In this document: positions 54,193 to 63,901 of the stretch, piece after piece
How the letters are laid out: every line of letters starts with the position of its first letter
How positions within the stretch are numbered: position 1 is the stretch's first letter
Origin: Nitrospira sp.
Lineage (GTDB): Bacteria; Nitrospirota; Nitrospiria; Nitrospirales; Nitrospiraceae
NCBI GenBank assembly: GCA_022226935.1
Contig: CP092081.1
Coordinates: 3,844,770-3,908,769, forward strand
Direction: 5' to 3'
DNA: 64,000 bases
The notes under the pieces: generated by a model
Database searches by the model: none
Seen by the model: only the letters and a program-made list of their open reading frames with translations
Told to the model about the DNA's origin: nothing
Translations under genes and position numbers: made by a program

Positions 54193-55288
54193 TGGGGGGA
54201 GGGGAAAAGAGCGAGCTGACACGTCGGACAGAAGAGACTATAGTGAATCGATCGCTCTCATCTTCTCAGTTTGCCGAGCCGCCGTGGGCCACAATGCGAC
54301 CTGATGACAACCGTTCGCCGGGGCCGTCCGAACTCCCGCCCCCTGATCCGCAACTGATGAAAGAAGCGACCGCGTGGTTTATGCGCCAGGCGGCCGACGA
54401 TTTCCCGAGGCCGAGCGACGCCGCTTGGAGGCATGGCGCGCGCACAGTCCGGCGCATGCGCGCGCGTATCATCAGGTTCAGGTCTTGTGGAATAGGCCGG
54501 AATTGCAGCAAGCTTCGGCCCGGAGCGTAGCGCGCGAGGCGATCGATGCATTGCGGCGGCCGGCGCGCCATGCTTGGCGCAAGGGCAACATGGCTGCCGC
54601 AGCCGTCTTCTTACTCGTCGGCATGGCTCTTTGGAGCGATGTGGTATTGATCTGGCTCAAGTCCGACTATTCGACGGAAGTCGGAGAACAGCGGGTCGTG
54701 ACCCTTCCAGACCGATCGAGTGTCACCTTAAACACCGGCACATCCATCGCGGTGCGATATGAGTCCGATCGGCGCCGTGTGGAATTATTGCGAGGAGAAG
54801 CGTCCTTTGCCGTTCAGCCCAATCCTGAGCGGCCTTTTACCGTTGAAAGTCGTGGAGTCTCCACGACGGCCGTCGGCACTCAATTTGTGGTCAAGGATCG
54901 CAAGACAGACGTGCAAGTCACCGTGCTGAGTGGCTCCGTCCTGGTTGCCGGCGGGAAGAGACCCGACGAAGCCGTGCAGTTGGCCGCCGGCGACCAGGTC
55001 GCCGTGGGACCGCAAGGCGCCGGTGCGGTCGATCGCGTGGACACGGCCGCCGTCGCCGCATGGATGCAGGGCCGCCTGGTGTTCGTCCGTACCCCCTTGG
55101 CCGATGTGGTTCAAGATCTTGCCCGCTACCATCGCGGCTATATCGTCATCTGGAATCCCGCCCTCCAATCGCTCCCGATCACCGGGATCTATCATCTGTC
55201 CGATCCTACTCATATCTTTACCACTCTGGCGGATACGCTGCCTATTCGTATGGTTCGGCTTACGGACCATCTGATCGTGATTCGCTAG
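54192..55288 (+). pseudogene. fecR: FecR-like anti-sigma gene, frameshifted
   Basis: The N-terminal DUF4880 motif is split across two frames. 'DPQLMKEATAWFMRQAADDF' reads in the frame that starts at 54192. The continuation 'RRLEAWRAHSPAHARAYHQV' reads in the frame of 54374, which goes on to the membrane segment (AAAAVFLLVGMALWSDVVLI), the FecR beta domain (VVTLPDRSSVTLNTGTSIAV, 'RRRVELLRGEASFAVQ') and the C-terminal STN-like region (VVQDLARYHRGYIVIWN). One base is missing near 54400. As written, the second frame could start at the GTG or ATG near 54374 and give a protein without its sigma-binding N-terminus. Either the gene is damaged or the sequence has an error. Confidence 0.75.
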
Positions 55289-55645
55289 CAGGCTGTCGAC
55301 ACAGACCGCCGGCGGCGTTCTCGCGTCGCCCACGTCTTCGACGTACCGGAACCGTACGCCTCAGTCGTTCACTCGCTGCGGCCTTGCTGGACGGCCCTTT
55401 TCCAGAGCCTGCGGGGATTCCGCAACATCGGTGGCTCTGCTGGGTCCCACCCGGCTCCGAATAGACCGTGTGTCGACACAGGGCTCACCTCCCTTGCAGA
55501 TTCTTCAGGCCTGCAGCGAATAAATCCGCGCCCTCTCGCTTCTGCCGGGGGGAATTTCTCTTCGCCATACGTCCAGGCACAGGGAGAACACAACGATCGA
55601 GGAGAAGGGGCTCCCTCTCCTCGAAGTCCACCGATGGAGGTTTGA
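55289..55645. other. Intergenic stretch before receptor; short direct repeat
   Basis: No gene is supported. TGTCGACACAG occurs twice, at 55294-55304 and 55471-55481, in the same orientation. GC-rich, partly palindromic sequence lies between them. GGAGG for the receptor lies at the right end. No clear Fur box was seen. Confidence 0.45.
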
Positions 55646-58141
55646 ATGCGGAACAGTGCCTGTTACCGATGCGCACCGATGCTCTCATGGAACCGATGGC
55701 ATGACGCCTTTACCACGACTCTGCGAATCCCGCTCCTGCTCGTCATGCTGGCATTCACCCCGGCGGGCGTCGAGCACGCATCCGCGCAGGGCGAGGGAAC
55801 GAACGGCGGCGGGGACCCCAGACCGAAAATCCACTACCAGATTTCTCCACAACCCTTGAACATGGCGTTGCGCGACTTTGCCTTGGCCTCAGGTCTGCAA
55901 GTCAGCTTTCCGGACGATGTGGCGCATGGACGGACGTCGCCCGAGGTCGCCGGGTCCTATACGCCTGAAGAAGCCCTCTCAGCGTTACTGGCAGGAAGCG
56001 GACTCTCGTTCCGCTTTACCAGTGTCGATACGGTGACGTTGGAGCGGGGAGGCCCATCGATGGCGCCTACGGCGCCGGCTGCGAACTCTCATCATGCCGC
56101 CGCGGTGACGGACGCGCGGCAGGGAGGCGAGCCGAAAGTCACCAAGCCGGTTCTGGTCCCGGAAGTCGTGGTGAAAGATGTCCATGAACGGAACGAGCCG
56201 GACCAGGAACTCGTGAAGGAAATAGCCGGGGCGGTCAATGTCGTCACGCGCGAGGAAATCCAGCGCACAAGGCCTAAAAATGCGGATGAAATGTTGCGAC
56301 GCATTCCGGGTGTCAATGTGCTGGACGAATATGGCCAAGGGTTGCGCCCGAACATCGGCATACGGGGCATGGATCCCCGGCGCAGCAAAAATATTTTGCT
56401 GATGTTGGACGATATTCCGATCCAACCGGCCCTTTTCGGAGATGCCTCGACGTACTACATGGTCCCGATCGAACGGATCGACCACATCGAGGTGATCAAA
56501 GGCGGAGCCACGGTGCTCTATTCCCCTAATACTCAAGGGGGCCTGATTAATTTCATTCAAAAACGGATTCCCACGACGCCGACCTTCTCCACCACGAATA
56601 CCTTCGGCAGTTTCAACTTGTTTCAGTCGGACACCCAATACGGCGGCTATTTCGGAAATTTTGGCGCGCAACTCGGGTACGTCCGGCGGCAATCAGATGG
56701 CTTCAGAGATCGTAGTAAATCGCAATTGGATGATTTCACGATGCGATTCGAAGCCAACCCTGACGATCGGACTCGTATTACGACGAACATCTCCTGGTAT
56801 GACGAAACCACGCAGACGCCGGGAAGTCTCACGCCCACGCAATATCGAAACGACCGCACGCTGGCCGGCAAGCCGCTGGATGAATTCAAAGGCCAGCGCG
56901 GAGCCATCGACGTGACGGCAAGCCGGGAGATCGACGCCCACAACACGGCCAAGATCATCGTCTACGGCAACGTGTTCGAACGGAACTGGTATATCCAGGA
57001 CCAAGCCGCCAACGGCACGTTGCTCTCGACCAGCACGAACTTTTTGCGCAAGTTCAATGTCTTCGGCGTCGTGCCGCAACATCAGTTCAAATTCTCACTG
57101 TTTGGATTGGATCAACAGATCACCTCCGGGGTGCGGTATCACGCCGAGCGCCTGACCGACATCACCGGCATCGGGACGGCCGGCTCGAAGATCAGCCGCA
57201 CCACCAACAACGCCGATCTGGAATCGGTGGCCTACGCCGCCTATACGGAAACGGCCATTCGCCTGACCGAAGCCCTCACCATTTCACCGGGGATACGCTG
57301 GGAGCAGGTGAATCAAAGTCGCGAGACGATGAACGCGATCCCTCCGGCGGCGCAGCCGAATTTTAAAAGCTACAAGACCACGCAAGGACTGATCTACGGG
57401 ACCGGGATCAAGTATCAGCTCACCCCCGACAGCATGTTGTTCGGCCATGTCCATACGACGTTCCGGCCGCCGACCTTCGCCAATGCGGTTGATCCGACCA
57501 GCGGAACCACCCAAGATCTCTCCGCAGAACGCGCCTTGAGTTCGGATATTGGGATCCGGTCCATCCTCGTGCCCGGTGTCAGCGCGGAAGTCGCCCTGTT
57601 TCGCACCGAATTCAGCAATCAAATCGTCCAGCAGGGCAGCCAGTTCGTGAACGCGGGAAAGACACTCATGGAGGGAATCGAGAGTACCGTCAGCCTCGAT
57701 TGGGGCGAACTCGTTCGCCCGCTGCAAGGTTTCGTCACCAGAGGCAGCATTACACTCTTGCGACCAAAATCGCTGTTTGGAACGACGGATGGGAAAGACC
57801 TTCCGTATGCCCCGCGCATGACGTTCTACGGATTGGTGGGGTACTACCACCCGACCGGTGCATCGATTGAAGCCGATGCCATGTATGTCGCGCAGCAGTT
57901 TACCGACGGTGCGAATACCCAGACGGAAAATGCCCTGGGAACGAACGGCGCCATCCCGTCCTATACGATCTGGAACCTGCGGCTCAATTATGCCCCGCCG
58001 AAAGCGAAGTGGGCCATTTTTGCCGGTGTGCGCAACCTTACTGATGAATCGTTCATTGCACAACGCACCACCGGCAGTTTCATCGGGATTCAGCCCGGTG
58101 AAATCCGGAATTTTTACGGCGGTGTCTCCTGGAGATTTTAA
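55646..58141 (+). CDS. TonB-dependent receptor with STN signalling domain (FecA-like)
   Basis: 831 residues from the ATG at 55646, behind GGAGG. A signal peptide (IPLLLVMLAFTPAGVEHASA) is followed by an STN domain (YQISPQPLNMALRDFALASG to 'ALLAGSGLSFRF', about 65-135), which contacts FecR in the periplasm. A linker follows, then the plug ('NVVTREEIQRTRPKNADEML', 'NIGIRGMDPRRSKNILLMLD', 'VIKGGATVLYSPNTQGGLIN') and the 22-strand barrel, ending in 'GVSWRF' with a C-terminal Phe. It imports a ferric siderophore or another metal chelate with TonB energy. The FecI/FecR pair upstream indicates surface signalling. Confidence 0.92.
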   Translation: MRNSACYRCAPMLSWNRWHDAFTTTLRIPLLLVMLAFTPAGVEHASAQGEGTNGGGDPRPKIHYQISPQPLNMALRDFALASGLQVSFPDDVAHGRTSPEVAGSYTPEEALSALLAGSGLSFRFTSVDTVTLERGGPSMAPTAPAANSHHAAAVTDARQGGEPKVTKPVLVPEVVVKDVHERNEPDQELVKEIAGAVNVVTREEIQRTRPKNADEMLRRIPGVNVLDEYGQGLRPNIGIRGMDPRRSKNILLMLDDIPIQPALFGDASTYYMVPIERIDHIEVIKGGATVLYSPNTQGGLINFIQKRIPTTPTFSTTNTFGSFNLFQSDTQYGGYFGNFGAQLGYVRRQSDGFRDRSKSQLDDFTMRFEANPDDRTRITTNISWYDETTQTPGSLTPTQYRNDRTLAGKPLDEFKGQRGAIDVTASREIDAHNTAKIIVYGNVFERNWYIQDQAANGTLLSTSTNFLRKFNVFGVVPQHQFKFSLFGLDQQITSGVRYHAERLTDITGIGTAGSKISRTTNNADLESVAYAAYTETAIRLTEALTISPGIRWEQVNQSRETMNAIPPAAQPNFKSYKTTQGLIYGTGIKYQLTPDSMLFGHVHTTFRPPTFANAVDPTSGTTQDLSAERALSSDIGIRSILVPGVSAEVALFRTEFSNQIVQQGSQFVNAGKTLMEGIESTVSLDWGELVRPLQGFVTRGSITLLRPKSLFGTTDGKDLPYAPRMTFYGLVGYYHPTGASIEADAMYVAQQFTDGANTQTENALGTNGAIPSYTIWNLRLNYAPPKAKWAIFAGVRNLTDESFIAQRTTGSFIGIQPGEIRNFYGGVSWRF

Positions 58142-58185
58142 CGGGAGACAGCGGTCTTTTGCCGAACTTGAAAGGAGTGGCGCCG

Positions 58186-58995
58186 ATGAATCGCAACATC
58201 GTCAATCGCGGATTGTTGGGAATCGTATTGATGGCAGGACTGTTGGAGGCAGCTCCGGTACAGGCGCATTTCGTCTGGGTGGAGACGGAAGCCACGGCCC
58301 CGGCGGAGCAGGGACAGCCGGTGAAGGTGTATTTCGGTGAATATGCCGAATTCTTGCGAGAAGAGCGCGGAGGGCGGCTCGATTCCATCGACGGCGTTAC
58401 ATTACGCGTGCAAGATCCGAAGCGGGGAAAGACCGAGATCCCGCTGACGAAGCAGGTCAATCACTTTGCCGGTGCCCTCTCCTCCTGTGTGCCGGGGCGG
58501 AACGCGGTGGTGGCGGAGCAGGCGAAAGCGCCGGTTCAGGATCTACGCAAGCATGACCTGGGCATCGTCAAGCCGATGTTCTATGCACGGACCTACTTCG
58601 TTTGCCTGGAGGACAGTCGCGTCAACGAGCATGAGCGGGATCATTCGACGCCGCTGGCGCTGGACCTGATCCCGCTCACGACAGGACTCAACCTTGCCTC
58701 CGGCCGCGTGACCCCAGGCCCGGGGGGCGAGATCGTCGTGAAGGCACTTTTCAATGGGCAACGCCTGCCGGGGACGCAGGTGTTGGTGCATGCGCCCAAT
58801 GGTTGGGATAAGGAACTCAAAACGGACGCCGAGGGCATCGTGTCCTTCACTCCGCTGTGGCCCGGCCGGTATGTGCTGGAGATGATCCATGTGGAAAAGA
58901 CCCCCGGGGAGTTCGAAGGGACGGCCTATGAGGCGTTGCGCCATCGCAGCACCTTGGCGCTGCAGGTGAGGGCCGAGCGCCCAGCGGAGCAGTAA
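58186..58995 (+). CDS. DUF4198 periplasmic protein
   Basis: 269 residues from the ATG at 58186, behind AAAGGAG. A signal peptide (LLGIVLMAGLLEAAPVQAHF) is followed by the DUF4198 fold: 'AHFVWVETEATAPAEQGQPV' near the start, 'YFGEYAEFLREERGGRLDS', a carboxypeptidase-regulatory-like unit (VVKALFNGQRLPGTQVLVHA) and 'LWPGRYVLEMIHVE'. DUF4198 proteins are linked to nickel, cobalt or copper uptake and often lie beside TonB receptors. It directly follows the receptor and precedes a PepSY protein, so it is probably a periplasmic partner in uptake of the same metal. Confidence 0.85.
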   Translation: MNRNIVNRGLLGIVLMAGLLEAAPVQAHFVWVETEATAPAEQGQPVKVYFGEYAEFLREERGGRLDSIDGVTLRVQDPKRGKTEIPLTKQVNHFAGALSSCVPGRNAVVAEQAKAPVQDLRKHDLGIVKPMFYARTYFVCLEDSRVNEHERDHSTPLALDLIPLTTGLNLASGRVTPGPGGEIVVKALFNGQRLPGTQVLVHAPNGWDKELKTDAEGIVSFTPLWPGRYVLEMIHVEKTPGEFEGTAYEALRHRSTLALQVRAERPAEQ

Positions 58996-58996
58996 C

Positions 58997-59803
58997 ATGA
59001 GTCGCGGCGGCTCTGAACGGATTATCAGACTGACCCATCGCTGGCTTGGCATGGGGGCAGTAGGGTTTCTCTTGCTCTCCGTCGTCACCGGCCTGTTGTG
59101 GGCGGACGCGAAATTCCTCTATTGGGAAGATCATTATAAGGAGAAGGTGCGGCCGCTGGCTGGCCCGTCGCTGGAAGCGGCCACGCTGCCGGTGGATCGC
59201 GCGATCGTCGTGGCGAAGGAGGCGGTGGGCGGGCGGGCCTTGGTCGAGCAGGTGTCGCTGCGATCGGATTTCGGCCGCCTGTTGTATGAACTCAAATTGC
59301 GCGTTGAGGGGGTGCCTACCACGCTCCTGCTCGATGCCATCAGCGGTGAGCGCCTGTCGCCGATTTCACCGGATTTGGCACCGGTCATTGCGCAGCAATA
59401 CGTGCGGCCGCCGGCGACAGTAACGGCCGTGGAACTCGAGCGGTATACACCCCGGAAGAAGAAGCGGGCCCAGGATGCGGTCCGTGTGCGGTTCGAGAAT
59501 GCCGATGCCACGGAGATTGTGCTGGACCGGCAGACAGGGGAGATCCTTGAGGATGAAGGTCGATGGCGGCGGGTGCATTTTGCCGTGATGCAACTGCACC
59601 AGCTGAATTTCTTCGGGTTTGAGAAAACCCTGTTGAACATTCCGGGCGTGCCCATTCTTTTGATGAGTTTGTCGGGATGTCTATTGTGGATCTTTCACCG
59701 TGCCAGGAAGCGGCGTGCACAATCGGTCACTGCCTCCAGGGAGCCGGCGCTGTATCCCACCCGCTCGAATGGCGAACCCAAGGAGGTTCCTCCCCTGTCC
59801 TGA
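58997..59803 (+). CDS. PepSY-domain membrane protein
   Basis: 268 residues. It starts one base after the previous stop. An N-terminal membrane helix with 'LTHRWLGMGAVGFLLLSVVT' carries the conserved His of PepSY-associated proteins. Two PepSY-like units follow (PVDRAIVVAKEAVGGRALVE, 'LLLDAISGERLSPISPDL', 'VRFENADATEIVLDRQTGEI'), then a C-terminal membrane segment (VPILLMSLSGCLLWIFHRAR). PepSY membrane proteins of this type are often found with TonB receptors and may reduce ferric iron or help metal release in the periplasm. It ends the fec-like operon. Confidence 0.85.
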   Translation: MSRGGSERIIRLTHRWLGMGAVGFLLLSVVTGLLWADAKFLYWEDHYKEKVRPLAGPSLEAATLPVDRAIVVAKEAVGGRALVEQVSLRSDFGRLLYELKLRVEGVPTTLLLDAISGERLSPISPDLAPVIAQQYVRPPATVTAVELERYTPRKKKRAQDAVRVRFENADATEIVLDRQTGEILEDEGRWRRVHFAVMQLHQLNFFGFEKTLLNIPGVPILLMSLSGCLLWIFHRARKRRAQSVTASREPALYPTRSNGEPKEVPPLS

Positions 59804-59874
59804 TGGTCGGCCGAGTGACGGTACGGTGGCGTTTTCTTCCGCCGGTTGTTTAGAATGTCTCCTCTGGGGTGGGG

Positions 59875-61908
59875 ATGACGATTCGTACGATCAAGGGCCG
59901 TATTGTACTCGCCATCGTGATGGTGGGCTGCATTCCGTTATTGATCGGGCTGATCCTTGCCTATATGTCCGGTATGCAGTCGCTGCGCGATGTCATCGGC
60001 GGCAATCTGCAGGCGGTGGCGATCCAAGCCGCCGACCGGGTAACGATGCTAGTGCAAAGCGAGATCCAGGCCGCTCGGTTGCTGGGGTCGGCGCCGTTGC
60101 GGGTCCGCCAGCCGGTCGAGGCGGCCAATGCCTCCTACCCGCAAGACCGCGCCGAAACCGAGCGCATTATTCAGACCCGCACACAGGTGTGGGAGAAGGG
60201 CAAGGAAGCCGCTGCCCAGTTGCTCCATCGGGACCTGTCACGGTTTCTCCTCGATACGAAGGTCAGAAGCGGCGATAAGCTCGTCGGATTGTTGATTGTC
60301 GACCAATATGGGGCGCTGGTCGCCTCCAGTTCCGAGCCGGATCATTACTCGTTCAGCGGGGAGCCGTGGTGGGAAGCGGTGCGCGCCGGCGGCATCGACC
60401 ATGTCTATCTCAGCGGAATGATGCCCGCGCAGGTCGGGTCGTTTCGAACGCCGGAAGAAACGTTCGATATCGCCGTCCCCATCCTCGATGACCGGCATCA
60501 TACGGTGATCGGTGCCGTCAAAGCGTCCTACCGGTTCGATACCCTCTTCGGCATGATCAATCAGATCCGTATCGGACAGACGGGCCATGCCATGTTGTTC
60601 AATGCTGCGGGGGATCCGCTCGTCTGTCCCATTCTTCCCCGCCAAGCGCATCGTATTCCCGGGCAACTGATGACCATGATCGTGTCTGCCGGGCCGGGCT
60701 GGGGCATTGCGGATGACGACGGCCATGGCGGCACGGACACGGTCGTGGGGTTTGCTCCGGTCACCGGCCTGATGTTGCCGGATAACACCTGGCACATCTT
60801 TGTGCGGCAGCAGCCCGTGGAAAGTTATGCCCCGATTCGCGATCAGCTGAGGAATCTCGCGGCGATCGGGCTGGTCATGATCGGGCTCCTGTGGGCGATG
60901 GGCCGTTACGTGGCGACCCGAATCGCCCGACCGATTCAGGTGCTCAAGACGGGCGTGGAAGCTATCAGCCGCGGCACGTATGATGGACCGCTCGATGTCA
61001 AAACCGGCGATGAATTTGAGGAATTGGCCGTCGCGGTGCACCGCATGGCCGACCGGTTGCAGGCGTCCCGTACAGAATTGGAATCGTTGAACGCGGAACT
61101 GACACATCGAGTAGAAGAAAAAACAGCCGAGATTACTCGGCACATGCGAAAGCTGGAATTGTCGGAACGGTTGGCGACGCTGGGCAAGGTCGCCAGCGGC
61201 ATCGCGCATGAAATCAACAACCCGTTGAGCATCATTTTGAACCGGATTGAGTGTATGGAGGCCGATGCGGCCCAATCCACCGTCCCGGAGGAGGTCACCC
61301 GCGATCTGGTCACGATCCGCTCGCAGGCGGAACGGATCTCCCGGGTGACACGCAGTATTTTGACATTCTCCCGAGGGACCGTGTCGATGCTGAAACCGCT
61401 GGATTTGAACTGCGTGGCACGGACGTGCGTGACCATGGCGGGGGAGCGTGTGGCGGCGCTCTCTGTGCGCATCGAGGCGGAACTGGCGCCGGAGTTGCCC
61501 CCGGTGATGGGAGACCGCGATCGATTGGAAACCGTGTTGCTGAATGTGCTCAATAATGCCATCGATGCCGTGATTGCCTCCGGTGATCACGGCGTGGTGA
61601 CAGTACGTACCGCCTGGATGCAGATCAATGGGGATGAGTGGGTGCGAGTCAGCGTATCGGATAATGGCCCGGGTGTGCCGGCCACGATCGTCGACCGTAT
61701 CTTCGATCCCTTTTTTACCACCAAACCGGCCGGCCAGGGGACGGGCTTGGGGTTATTTCTGAGCTATGGAATTGTCTCGGACCATCGCGGGCGCATCGAG
61801 GTGCGCAACGGCACGGTCGGCGCGGTCTTCGATGTGTACCTGCCGGCGGTGGGGCTCGGCGAGAGAGTTCATGAAGGAGCAGCATGGGGATTGCAGGAAA
61901 AATCCTGA
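59875..61908 (+). CDS. Cache-type sensor histidine kinase
   Basis: 677 residues from the ATG at 59875. Layout: membrane segment (IVLAIVMVGCIPLLIGLILA); large periplasmic Cache domain with 'LLIVDQYGALVASSSEPDHY' and 'IRIGQTGHAMLFNAAGDPLV'; second membrane segment (NLAAIGLVMIGLLWAMGRYV); HAMP domain; coiled coil; HisKA with His445 in 'VASGIAHEINNPLS'; and HATPase with 'LNVLNNAIDAV', 'VSDNGPGVP' and 'GLGLFLSYGI'. It phosphorylates the NtrC-family regulator whose gene overlaps its end by 25 bases. The ligand is unknown. Confidence 0.92.
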   Translation: MTIRTIKGRIVLAIVMVGCIPLLIGLILAYMSGMQSLRDVIGGNLQAVAIQAADRVTMLVQSEIQAARLLGSAPLRVRQPVEAANASYPQDRAETERIIQTRTQVWEKGKEAAAQLLHRDLSRFLLDTKVRSGDKLVGLLIVDQYGALVASSSEPDHYSFSGEPWWEAVRAGGIDHVYLSGMMPAQVGSFRTPEETFDIAVPILDDRHHTVIGAVKASYRFDTLFGMINQIRIGQTGHAMLFNAAGDPLVCPILPRQAHRIPGQLMTMIVSAGPGWGIADDDGHGGTDTVVGFAPVTGLMLPDNTWHIFVRQQPVESYAPIRDQLRNLAAIGLVMIGLLWAMGRYVATRIARPIQVLKTGVEAISRGTYDGPLDVKTGDEFEELAVAVHRMADRLQASRTELESLNAELTHRVEEKTAEITRHMRKLELSERLATLGKVASGIAHEINNPLSIILNRIECMEADAAQSTVPEEVTRDLVTIRSQAERISRVTRSILTFSRGTVSMLKPLDLNCVARTCVTMAGERVAALSVRIEAELAPELPPVMGDRDRLETVLLNVLNNAIDAVIASGDHGVVTVRTAWMQINGDEWVRVSVSDNGPGVPATIVDRIFDPFFTTKPAGQGTGLGLFLSYGIVSDHRGRIEVRNGTVGAVFDVYLPAVGLGERVHEGAAWGLQEKS

Positions 61909-63302
61909 TCGTCGATGACGAGCAGGATGCGCTCGATAATTGCCGCCGGATTCTCAGTCGTGGGCCCTATGATTGTCTGACCGAGTGTAATTCCACCCGT
62001 GCCCTCGACGTGATTCAACGCGAACGGCCGGGACTGATCCTGACGGATCTGCGCATGCCCGACCTCGACGGGATTGAAGTGTTGGCGGCGGCCAAACGCT
62101 TCGACCCGTCGGTGCAGGTGGTGTTGTTGACGGCCCATGCCACGGTGCAGACGGCGGTCACCTCGATGCGGTACGGCGCATTCGACTACATCACCAAGCC
62201 GTTCACGAGTACCGACCTCCTGCAAGTGGCCCGGCGCGCGTTCAGCGAGGATGGGGAGGGGGCTCCCACGGCGCAGAGCGCGGGGGAGGGGGCCACTTCA
62301 CTCGATCAGACCCGGTCCGGAAAACGGATGGGGCTGTCACGCGTCATCGGGGAAAGTCCCGCCATGGAATCGGTCTTCAGCTTGATCGACAAGGTGGCGC
62401 CCACGCATTCCAATGTGCTGGTGTACGGGGAAAGCGGGACGGGAAAAGAACTCGTGGCACGCGCGATTCATGACGCCAGTCTGCGCGCAGATCGTCCCTT
62501 CATTCCGGTGGACTGCGTGTCGTTGCCGGATACGCTCCTCGAGTCGGAACTGTTCGGCCATGAGAAGGGCGCCTTCACCGGCGCGCATGTCTCGAAGCCG
62601 GGGTTGTTCGAAGTGGCGGCGGGCGGCACCGTCTTTCTGGACGAGGTCAGCGGGATGAGCCAGACCCTGCAGTCGCGATTGCTGCGGGTCTTGCAGGAAC
62701 GTCAGATGCGGCGAGTCGGAGGAATCCGGTTTTTAGATGTCGATGTCCGGGTGATTGCGGCATCGAACCAGGATCTCGAAGCCGCCTGCCGGCGGGGAGA
62801 GTTTCGCGAAGACCTTTATTATCGCCTCAATGTTATTCCGATCGTGTTACCGCCGTTGCGGAGCAGGGAAGGCGATATTCCGATTCTGGCTCAGGAATTT
62901 CTCCGGCGATTCATGAAGCAGCAGGATGCCGCCCTTGGATTCGTTCCGAACCTGGATCCCACCGCCACCGAATTGCTGTGCGGGTATGCGTGGCCGGGAA
63001 ACGTGCGCGAGTTGCAAAACGTCATTGAACGGGCTGCCGTGCTGGCCGATGGCCCGCTGATTACCGCCGCGCATTTGCCTGAGCGATTGCGCCAGGTGGT
63101 GGTGGACGAATCAGGACCGGGAGAGGCTGGCTCCTTCAAGCATGCCAAGCAAGCGGCGGTCACGACATTCGAGCGGAGTTTTCTGATCGAACTCCTCAAG
63201 CGAAACGATGGCCATATGGGGCGAGCCGCTCGCGAAGCCGGAGTGGATCGGAAGACCATCGAGCGCATGGTCAAAAAGCATGGCTTGCGCGAACTGTTCT
63301 AA
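61884..63302 (+). CDS. NtrC-family sigma-54 response regulator
   Basis: 472 residues. The receiver domain has the phospho-acceptor Asp55 (LTDLRMPDLDG). The AAA+ domain has Walker A 'GESGTGKE' and the sigma-54-contacting 'ESELFGHEKGAFTGA', with 'GGTVFLDEVS' as Walker B and the arginine-finger region 'REDLYYRLN'. A Fis-type HTH ends the protein (MGRAAREAGVDRKTIERMVK). It activates sigma-54 promoters when phosphorylated by the upstream kinase. Target genes are not apparent in the window; I saw no convincing -24/-12 promoter near it. Confidence 0.93.
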   Translation: MGIAGKILIVDDEQDALDNCRRILSRGPYDCLTECNSTRALDVIQRERPGLILTDLRMPDLDGIEVLAAAKRFDPSVQVVLLTAHATVQTAVTSMRYGAFDYITKPFTSTDLLQVARRAFSEDGEGAPTAQSAGEGATSLDQTRSGKRMGLSRVIGESPAMESVFSLIDKVAPTHSNVLVYGESGTGKELVARAIHDASLRADRPFIPVDCVSLPDTLLESELFGHEKGAFTGAHVSKPGLFEVAAGGTVFLDEVSGMSQTLQSRLLRVLQERQMRRVGGIRFLDVDVRVIAASNQDLEAACRRGEFREDLYYRLNVIPIVLPPLRSREGDIPILAQEFLRRFMKQQDAALGFVPNLDPTATELLCGYAWPGNVRELQNVIERAAVLADGPLITAAHLPERLRQVVVDESGPGEAGSFKHAKQAAVTTFERSFLIELLKRNDGHMGRAAREAGVDRKTIERMVKKHGLRELF

Positions 63303-63901
63303 CGTGGCGAAGCATGAGACGCACAACGTGAAATGTAAGACGCGAGGCGTGCTCTTTCAGGCCTTTCACGTCTTATTTTTCGTCTTTCGTTTCACGGTTT
63401 GCATCTTACGTTCACCGTTTCCATCAACGCCCTCACCGTTTGTATTCACGGTTCGCCTGATGGCTCTCGCTCATTTTTGTATGGGGCGTTGATGTCCCAT
63501 TGGGACAAATTTTCCGGACACTCACATTTCGCCAGTCCCTTCGCAGCATTCTTGCGTATCGCTGATTTTTGATGGGGCGGCGTCGCCCCATTTTTATTCT
63601 TTCCTCCATCGTCACTGTCTGAAATTTCCAACAAAGTCTACGTTTCTGGACGTAATCAATTTGGAACGAGAGTTGCTCTGATATCCGCCGTCTTTTTATG
63701 CGCATTGCATTTCATGCGCATTGTGAAGTGCGCCATCGTCTCGTTGTCGCGAATCAAGGTGTGGAAACCGAAGGACCGGCCTCCTGGTGTTTCCACTCCA
63801 TGAGGTGCAGGTCTTCACGGGCCTGCACCGTGCGCGACGAGAGTGCGATGGCAGAGCGTGGGGATGCGGAGGTTGTATGGTTTCAAGAGGAGGTAGGTCT
63901 A
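63303..63901. other. Repeat-rich intergenic region
   Basis: This holds several small structures and no firm gene. There are CACG/CGTG-rich sequences (63305-63425) with many TTCACG or CGTGAAA variants. A near-perfect palindrome TGTCCCA-T-TGGGACA lies at 63493-63507. A terminator lies at 63572-63597. A direct repeat of ATGCGCATTG lies at 63698-63707 and 63714-63723. A minus-strand frame (63433-63705) has no recognisable motif and overlaps the terminator. AGGAGG before 63902 serves the next gene. Confidence 0.45.
63572..63597 (+). terminator. Factor-independent terminator
   Basis: ATGGGGCG (63572-63579) pairs with CGCCCCAT (63584-63591) over a four-base loop and is followed by TTTTATT. This is a good terminator for the sensor kinase/regulator transcript, though 270 bases behind the stop. 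Confidence 0.75.

Noticed and set aside
63433-63705. Small minus-strand protein in the last intergenic region
   Set aside because: It runs through the terminator hairpin and has no recognisable motif or clear ribosome site.
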